Shown piece after piece: positions 34,201 to 38,510 of a DNA stretch of 38,510 bases. The DNA is from JAPLDP01 sp964628285 (GTDB taxonomy: Bacteria; Bacteroidota; Bacteroidia; Bacteroidales; JAGONC01): assembly GCA_964628285.1 (NCBI GenBank), contig CAZVNP010000029.1, positions 1 through 38,510 of the forward strand. Direction: 5' to 3'. The translations under genes and the position numbers were made by a program. The notes beneath the pieces are model-generated. The model had not been told where the DNA came from. It ran no database searches and saw only the letters and a program-made list of their open reading frames with translations. Position 1 is the first letter of the stretch; each line of letters opens with the position of its first letter.

Positions 34201-34542
34201 TCATATGAACAAAAAGATCCCTTGCTGATCTATAAATTCGAGTCGTTTGAATTGTTTAAAAAGATGATCGAGAGGATCAACAAGGAAAGCATCTCCTTCA
34301 TCGTCAAAGGTAATCTGCCCGTTCAGGATACCGGCAACGTACGCGAAGCCCACGTGCGTGGCCGTCCCGACATGAGCAAGCTCAAGGAAGAACGTACCGA
34401 CCTGCTCTCACAGGCCCACAGCAATACACAGCAGCCACAGAAAACAGGACCCATCAAGGTGGAAAAAAAGATCGGACGCAATGACCCCTGTCCCTGCGGT
34501 AGCGGCAAGAAATATAAATATTGCCACGGAGCAGGTAAATAA
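31252..34542 (+). CDS. secA: preprotein translocase ATPase SecA
   Basis: 1096 residues, in the range for Bacteroidota SecA, which carries insertions relative to the 900-residue E. coli form. SecA pushes preproteins through SecYEG. Walker A MATGEGKT is near residue 190, the DEAD-like Walker B VDEVDSVLIDDARTP near residue 300, and the second motor domain has TNMAGRGTDIKLG and RQLRGRSGRQGDPG. The C-terminus ends with the zinc SEC-C motif NDPCPCGSGKKYKYCH, which binds SecB or ribosomes. pyrH starts 18 bases later, so secA, pyrH and perhaps frr form a transcription unit. Confidence 0.98.
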   Translation: MPGFLSKILGSKSTRDIRAIMPVLEQIKEAYETVKNMSNDELRAMTVNFRKRIADYIHDEEEKIKELKEKADSTETDVEEKEKLYDTIDQLEKESYRKTQDILNVILPEAFAVMKETARRFKENEYVEVTATAYDRDLASRYDSINIVGDKARYNQRWMAGGNMITWDMVHYDVQLIGGIVLHQGKIAEMATGEGKTLVATLPVYLNALPGKGVHIVTVNDYLAKRDSEWMGMLYMFHGLVVDCIDKHEPNSSERRNAYLADITFGTNNEFGFDYLRDNMTGNPDELVQRTHNYTIVDEVDSVLIDDARTPLIISGPTPKGDKQEFDDLKPSIFKLYNAQKNLVTKILAEARPLLQDRSTAEIEKKAGDLVFRAYRGLPKNKALIKLLSEEGVKTLMQKTENFYLQEQSKNMHIIDDELYFVIDEQHNSIDLTEKGIDLLAEEYSEPGFFIMPDIGAEIAELERSTMSEAKKIERKNELLQDYSIKSDRIHTVNQLLRAYALYEKDVEYVIMDNKIKIVDEQTGRILEGRRYSDGLHQAIEAKENVKVEAATQTYATVTLQNYFRMYRKLAGMTGTAETEAGELWDIYKLDVVVIPTNRPVIRDDREDLVYRTKREKFNAVIEEIAHLIDIGRPVLVGTTSVETSELLSRMLKIRGIRHNVLNAKLHQKEAQIVAEAGQTGTVTIATNMAGRGTDIKLGPGVKDAEGLAIIGTERHESRRVDRQLRGRSGRQGDPGSSQFFVSLEDDLMRMFGSERIAKIMDRLGIKEGEVIQHPMITKSIERAQKKVEENNFGIRKRLLEYDDVMNSQREVIYKKRRHALYGDRLAIDIANMMYDVCEQIIIDHQDNRDFEGFELEVIRNLGMEPPFGEKELLSENSTELTEKLFNIAYSNYKTKRESLAEKVYPVIKEVYETQSRYENIAIPITDGRKMMQVIANLKKASETKGREVALAIDKGVTLATIDDAWKDHLREMDDLRQSVQAASYEQKDPLLIYKFESFELFKKMIERINKESISFIVKGNLPVQDTGNVREAHVRGRPDMSKLKEERTDLLSQAHSNTQQPQKTGPIKVEKKIGRNDPCPCGSGKKYKYCHGAGK

Positions 34543-34560
34543 ACAATAAATCTTCGCTTT

Positions 34561-35268
34561 ATGAAGTACAAGCGTATTTTACTGAAACTGAGCGGTGAGT
34601 CGCTGATGGGTGATAACCGGACCGTCGACATGGGACGACTGGAATTTTACGCCTCTGAGATCAAAAGTGTGACGGAAGAGGGCGTGGAAGTGGCCATAGT
34701 CATCGGCGGCGGTAATTTCTTCAGAGGGGTGAATGGATATGCCGAAGGAACGGACAGGGTTACAGGGGACTACATGGGTATGCTGGCGACCGTCATCAAT
34801 GCCCTGGCTCTGCAAGGAGCACTGGAAAAAAAAGAGATTAAGGCACACATTCTGTCCGGCTTGCCGGTCGAAAGAATTGCCGAACCGATGAGCGGCCCCC
34901 AGGCCATCAGGTACCTCGAAGCAGGTGATGTGATCATCATCAGCGGCGGCACCGGCAATCCTTTCTTTACCACCGACTCGGCAGCCGTCCTCAGGGCACT
35001 CGAAATTAAAGCCAACGTCGTACTTAAAGGAACACGCGTGGAAGGCGTGTACAATGCCGACCCTGAAAAAAACAGCGGCGCCGTTAAATATGACAAACTG
35101 TCGTATGACGAAGCCATCACTAAGAGCCTTAAAGTGATGGACCTGACAGCTTTCACCCTGTGCAAGGAAAATAAATTACCGGTCATCGTTTTCAATTTCA
35201 ATAAAGAAGGTAATCTCTTACGCCTTATGAACGGGGAAAGCATCGGTACGGTTGTGGGACCGGAATAG
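34561..35268 (+). CDS. pyrH: UMP kinase
   Basis: 235 residues, normal length for hexameric bacterial UMP kinase, which makes UDP from UMP and ATP. Visible motifs are LKLSGESLMGD (7-17), IVIGGGNFFRG, TGNPFFTTDSAAVLRALE near residue 131 and GVYNADPEKN. The stop is TAG, which shows that amber is a genuine stop in this genome. Just 18 bases after secA, so it is likely read from the secA message; AATCTTCG lies immediately before its ATG. Confidence 0.97.
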   Translation: MKYKRILLKLSGESLMGDNRTVDMGRLEFYASEIKSVTEEGVEVAIVIGGGNFFRGVNGYAEGTDRVTGDYMGMLATVINALALQGALEKKEIKAHILSGLPVERIAEPMSGPQAIRYLEAGDVIIISGGTGNPFFTTDSAAVLRALEIKANVVLKGTRVEGVYNADPEKNSGAVKYDKLSYDEAITKSLKVMDLTAFTLCKENKLPVIVFNFNKEGNLLRLMNGESIGTVVGPE

Positions 35269-35313
35269 TCGGAACAAACAACCGGAGGAACAGCATCCTC
35301 GATTCAAAATACC

Positions 35314-35343
35314 TTGTAATTCCTATGAATTTTTCTATATTTG
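35314..35343 (+). promoter_or_regulatory. Bacteroidota-type promoter of frr
   Basis: A -33 TTG (35314-35316), 19 bases of spacer, and a -7 TATATTTG (35336-35343) that matches TAnnTTTG exactly. The box ends 25 bases upstream of the frr ATG at 35369. It excludes the longer upstream frr frame from 35252 as the main start and gives frr a promoter independent of pyrH. Confidence 0.7.
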
Positions 35344-35368
35344 TAAAGCATATCTAATCCGACCGATC

Positions 35369-35932
35369 ATGACAGAAGAGTGTCAATTTTGTCTGGAAAA
35401 AGCTAAAGAGGGTATGAATAACGCCATCATTCATCTGGAACGTGAATTTCAGAAGATCAGGGCGGGTAAAGCTTCACCCGACATGCTTGAAGGCGTCAAA
35501 GTGGAATATTACGGTACCCTCATGCCGTTGAACCAGGTAGCCAACATCACGACACCCGACCCCCGGCAGATCATTGTCCAGCCCTGGGATAAAAGCCTTC
35601 TGGAAACCATCGACAAAGCCATCATGGCTGCCAACCTGGGATTCAACCCCATCAACAACGGGGAGGTCCTCCGCGTCATTGTCCCGGCATTGACGGAAGA
35701 AAGGAGAAAAGTGTTGGTGAAACAGGCACATAACGAAGCCGAAAATACCAGGATCGGCATCCGCAACATCAGGCGTATAGCTAACGAAGAAGCAAAAAAA
35801 TTAAAAGATGAAGGCACAGCCGAAGATGACATTAATAAACTCGAAGACCTGATACAGAAAACGACCAATGACTTTATTGCCAGTGTTGACAAATTACTCC
35901 AGGCTAAAGAAACCGATATTATGACCGTTTAA
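35369..35932 (+). CDS. frr: ribosome recycling factor
   Basis: 187 residues. RRF splits post-termination ribosomes together with EF-G. It shows the three-helix-bundle pattern: MNNAIIHLEREFQKIRAGKA near residue 16, SPDMLEGVKVEYYGTLMPL, NITTPDPRQIIVQPWDKS, and the C-terminal helix DDINKLEDLIQKTTNDFIAS. The frame is open for 39 codons upstream, into pyrH, but those residues are not RRF-like and the promoter lies within them, so 35369 is chosen. The N-terminal MTEECQFCLEKAKEG with two Cys is slightly unusual. Confidence 0.97.
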   Translation: MTEECQFCLEKAKEGMNNAIIHLEREFQKIRAGKASPDMLEGVKVEYYGTLMPLNQVANITTPDPRQIIVQPWDKSLLETIDKAIMAANLGFNPINNGEVLRVIVPALTEERRKVLVKQAHNEAENTRIGIRNIRRIANEEAKKLKDEGTAEDDINKLEDLIQKTTNDFIASVDKLLQAKETDIMTV

Positions 35933-35969
35933 ATTAAACGGATTCATCTCACACTCTCCGATTTTTTAG

Positions 35970-35977
35970 TAATTTTG
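35970..35977 (+). promoter_or_regulatory. -7 promoter box in the frr to TonB-receptor gap
   Basis: TAATTTTG fits TAnnTTTG and is 189 bases upstream of the proposed receptor start. The intervening leader (35985-36166) is AT-rich and holds a 7-bp inverted repeat (ATGATAA/TTATCAT, 36029-36035 and 36046-36052) but no gene that I can support. Confidence 0.4.
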
Positions 35978-36166
35978 CAGCCCTGTTCACTTTTTACACT
36001 TTATTTCTTATTTCTGTTATATTAAATGATGATAATCGAAACCTGTTATCATAATGACAATTGCTATGGTTAGTTCCCGGTTTTTAACTGTTTTTTTAAT
36101 ATTTTATATATGGGATTTAAACTTCCTTCGTTTATTGTCATCTAACATTTATAATTCTAAAATCCT

Positions 36167-38510
36167 TTGAAAAAGCTTTTTATATTACTGTATATCCTTG
36201 TCTTTCATAACTTTGTTCTCCATGCGCAACGGATGCCGGAGGGCGGTTCCGTAACCAATGCCGGTGGTGTTATTAAAGGTCAGGTGCTGGAAGCTACCAC
36301 TCACCAACCCATGGAATATGTCAACATTGTTCTGTTTAAGGCCAGTGACTCAACGATGGTCACCGGAACGGTAACCTCAGTGGGAGGTAGCTTCGAACTG
36401 ACACAGGTGCCTGTGGGCAAATACTTTATGATCGTCAGATTCATTGGTTATGATAACCACGTGGTGGATAATGTCCTGATCACGCGGCAAAAGCCGACGG
36501 TCGATCTCGGTAGCATTGAATTAAAGGCCGCCTCTGCCAACCTGAAGGGTGTTGAAGTGGTCGCCGACAAAGAGCATGTGGTTTATCAACTGGATAAGAA
36601 AGTGGTGAACGTCAGCCAGGATCTGCAGGCTGCCGGCGGCACCGCCATTGAAGCACTCGAAAACATACCCTCCGTGCAGGTCGATGTTGAGAACAACGTA
36701 ACCCTGCGTGGCAGCCCCAACTTCACCCTGCTCATCGACGGGCGTCCCAGCGTACTCGACAACAGTGACGCACTCCAGCAAATCCCCGCCTCGGCCATCG
36801 ACCGCATTGAGATCATCACCAACCCCTCGGCCAAATATGATCCCGACGGCACCGCCGGTATCATCAACGTCATCATGAAGAAAGAAATCAAGACCGGACT
36901 GAACGGCATCGCCAACCTCTCGGCAGGTACAGGCGATAAGTACAGGGGAAATATCTTGCTGAACTACAGGTTGAAAAAGGTGAATCTATATGCCGGCGGC
37001 GATTACAGTAGCAACAGGTTCACCGGGAAAAGAACATCCTACAACGAAACCTTTCTCAACGATACGACTCATTACCGTAACACTTCGTCGAACATGACCA
37101 TGAAGCGAAACGGTTACAGCGTCAATGGAGGGATCGATTACTACCTCGACAATAAAACGACGCTGTCACTGTCGGGGCGCGGCGGCCACTTTGAATTCGG
37201 AAGGGATAACGCCTCCCACCAGTTTATCCACACCTTCCCGGCTACACTCAATGACTATTCATTGTCGGATAACTCTTTCACGAGAGCGATGGATTTTTAC
37301 AGCGGTACGCTGAATTTCCAACATAAATTCAATGATAAGGGGCATAACCTTGAGGGAATGATCTTCTTCGCTCAGCGCAAAGGCCACGAAGACCAGGGCC
37401 AGTCTGACTACGAGACCGACAGCAACTGGGTCCTCATCGATCCGAATCCCGCTACAAACAGGGTTCTTGAGGATGATCATTCTTACGAGTTAAGGATCAA
37501 GGCCGATTACACCAAACCTGTCGGCGCCTCGGGAAATTTCCAGGCAGGATTTCAAGGTCGCAAAGCCGAAGAAAACGGCACCTACCTCTTCCAGGATTAT
37601 GATTACGGGCTCGGCTCATGGATCGACAATGCCCTGTACAGCAGCTCGATGGATTTCAGGCATAACGTTTATTCACTATATGCCATATACTCTGACAAAC
37701 TGTTCGGCTTCGAATACCAACTCGGGTTACGTGGCGAATATACCTATCGTTGGATTAAGGACGTGAATTCGCCGGAAGCCTATGTCCTCCAATTGTTCGA
37801 TCCTTTCCCCACGGTCCACATCTCACGCCAGTTGCCATTGAACCAACAGATTCTGGCCAGTTACAGCCGCCGCATCAACAGGCCGCACGGCTGGGATCTT
37901 GATCCTTTCCCGACCTATATCGACCCATACACCATCCGCCAGGGTAATCCCATGCTGAAGCCTGAATACGTTGACTCTTACGAGCTGAACTACCAGAAGA
38001 AATTCAAGGACTCGTACGTCGCTCTCGACGCTTACTACCGCATCACCAGGAACAAGATCACGCACATCACATCGCTGCGCGACGACGGCATCATGGTGCA
38101 GACTTTCGATAACCTGAACAAGGATTACTCTCTTGGCTCCGAACTGTCGGCCGACCTGAACCTTGTGAGATGGATAGAGATATATGGAAGCCTTGACCTG
38201 TACCATTACCGTCTGGTGGGCACCGTGGGCGAAGAATCTGTAGACAATTCGAGCCTCAACTGGGAGAGCAAAGTCAACCTGACCTTCAACCTGCCGGCCC
38301 GGTTTAAGCTCCAGCTGACCAACTCCTATGAAGGTCCTTCGGTCACGGCACAAGGTACCGAAGAGGGATCGTTCAGGACCGATCTTGCGGCGCGCCGGGA
38401 TTTCCTGAACCGTAAGCTGTCGGTGACCCTGTCGGGACGCGACATCTTCAGGACCGCCAAACACGAAAGCACCAGCCACGGCGACGGATTTTACGAACAC
38501 GACCTCTTCA
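36167..38510 (+). CDS. outer-membrane TonB-dependent receptor-like beta-barrel protein (3' end outside window)
   Basis: The frame is open from a TTG at 36167 to the window edge, 781 codons. TTG is chosen because the residues that follow (KKLFILLYILVFHNFVLHAQ) make a complete signal peptide and no in-frame ATG precedes it. Next come a carboxypeptidase-regulatory-like domain at about residues 35-120 (GVIKGQVLEATTHQPMEYVN), a plug domain (ALENIPSVQVDVENNVTLRG, LLIDGRPSVL, IEIITNPSAKYDPDGTAGII), and a long beta-barrel with many aromatic strands. This is the outer-membrane beta-barrel family 3 type, related to SusC/TonB receptors. The substrate is unknown. No SusD partner is in view. Confidence 0.9.
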   Translation, partial: MKKLFILLYILVFHNFVLHAQRMPEGGSVTNAGGVIKGQVLEATTHQPMEYVNIVLFKASDSTMVTGTVTSVGGSFELTQVPVGKYFMIVRFIGYDNHVVDNVLITRQKPTVDLGSIELKAASANLKGVEVVADKEHVVYQLDKKVVNVSQDLQAAGGTAIEALENIPSVQVDVENNVTLRGSPNFTLLIDGRPSVLDNSDALQQIPASAIDRIEIITNPSAKYDPDGTAGIINVIMKKEIKTGLNGIANLSAGTGDKYRGNILLNYRLKKVNLYAGGDYSSNRFTGKRTSYNETFLNDTTHYRNTSSNMTMKRNGYSVNGGIDYYLDNKTTLSLSGRGGHFEFGRDNASHQFIHTFPATLNDYSLSDNSFTRAMDFYSGTLNFQHKFNDKGHNLEGMIFFAQRKGHEDQGQSDYETDSNWVLIDPNPATNRVLEDDHSYELRIKADYTKPVGASGNFQAGFQGRKAEENGTYLFQDYDYGLGSWIDNALYSSSMDFRHNVYSLYAIYSDKLFGFEYQLGLRGEYTYRWIKDVNSPEAYVLQLFDPFPTVHISRQLPLNQQILASYSRRINRPHGWDLDPFPTYIDPYTIRQGNPMLKPEYVDSYELNYQKKFKDSYVALDAYYRITRNKITHITSLRDDGIMVQTFDNLNKDYSLGSELSADLNLVRWIEIYGSLDLYHYRLVGTVGEESVDNSSLNWESKVNLTFNLPARFKLQLTNSYEGPSVTAQGTEEGSFRTDLAARRDFLNRKLSVTLSGRDIFRTAKHESTSHGDGFYEHDLF

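Noticed and set aside
35252..35368. Extended N-terminus of ribosome recycling factor
   Set aside because: The extra 39 codons overlap pyrH, are not RRF-like and contain the promoter of frr.
36029..36052. Inverted repeat ATGATAA/TTATCAT as a terminator
   Set aside because: The stem is AT-rich and has no T run after it, so it does not look like a terminator; an operator role is unproven.
36206..36222. TAACTTTG string inside the receptor's signal-peptide coding region
   Set aside because: It matches the -7 consensus, but transcription from here would remove the signal peptide, so it is taken as chance.
1..38510. CRISPR arrays, transposases, tRNA or rRNA genes
   Set aside because: None was recognised: no regularly spaced repeats, no transposase-like frames, and no rRNA- or tRNA-like stretches in the short gaps between genes.

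Overview
The window reads as chromosomal DNA of a Bacteroidota bacterium, most likely a Bacteroidales-like lineage. The clues are a GldB gliding-type lipoprotein, a PorT-type beta-barrel, a BT_3928-type DoxX protein, a YfhO-like protein, a DUF2795 protein, a SusC/TonB-type outer-membrane receptor, and repeated TAnnTTTG promoter -7 boxes, which are the Bacteroidota sigma-factor signature. It is mostly housekeeping DNA: no CRISPR array, transposase, integrase, rRNA or tRNA was recognised. Three genes plainly end in TAG (rpmH, plsY, pyrH), so the standard stop code applies.

Layout. Positions 1-6561 lie mainly on the minus strand: a YfhO-like membrane protein cut by the window edge, rpmH with a clear promoter and terminator, dnaN-pepD, a GT9 glycosyltransferase overlapping in function and spacing with tsaC, and dapD. 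From 6659 the plus strand carries ruvX, def and a TPR lipoprotein. cdaA and folP follow on the minus strand, the pair making c-di-AMP and the folate precursor. From 10046 to 19777 a long plus-strand run holds a duplicated DUF1599 protein, a DoxX/thioredoxin-like membrane protein, an orphan DppB-like permease, tpiA, prmA, a 1495-residue secreted protein of unknown function, and plsY.

Positions 19829-22500 (minus strand) are the accessory spot. A TMTC-like TPR membrane protein sits downstream of what looks like a collapsed surface-sugar operon: the tail of a SAM methyltransferase, then a chimeric frame that begins like a BKACE (3-keto-5-aminohexanoate cleavage) enzyme and ends like a hexapeptide acyltransferase. 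Both remnants carry an in-frame TAG with recognisable family sequence on each side.

From 22567 the window returns to core genes: mrp-nifU (iron-sulfur cluster handling), nadE and a PorT-like barrel on the minus strand, gldB, a YifB/ComM AAA ATPase, a LolD/MacB-type ABC ATPase, a PduO-type cobalamin adenosyltransferase, DUF2795, secA, pyrH and frr (translation and secretion), and finally the first 781 codons of an outer-membrane TonB-type receptor that runs off the right edge.

The most interesting items are the amber-interrupted remnants at 21762-22491, the uncharacterised 1495-residue secreted protein, and the DoxX protein with a thioredoxin-like tail that lacks CxxC.
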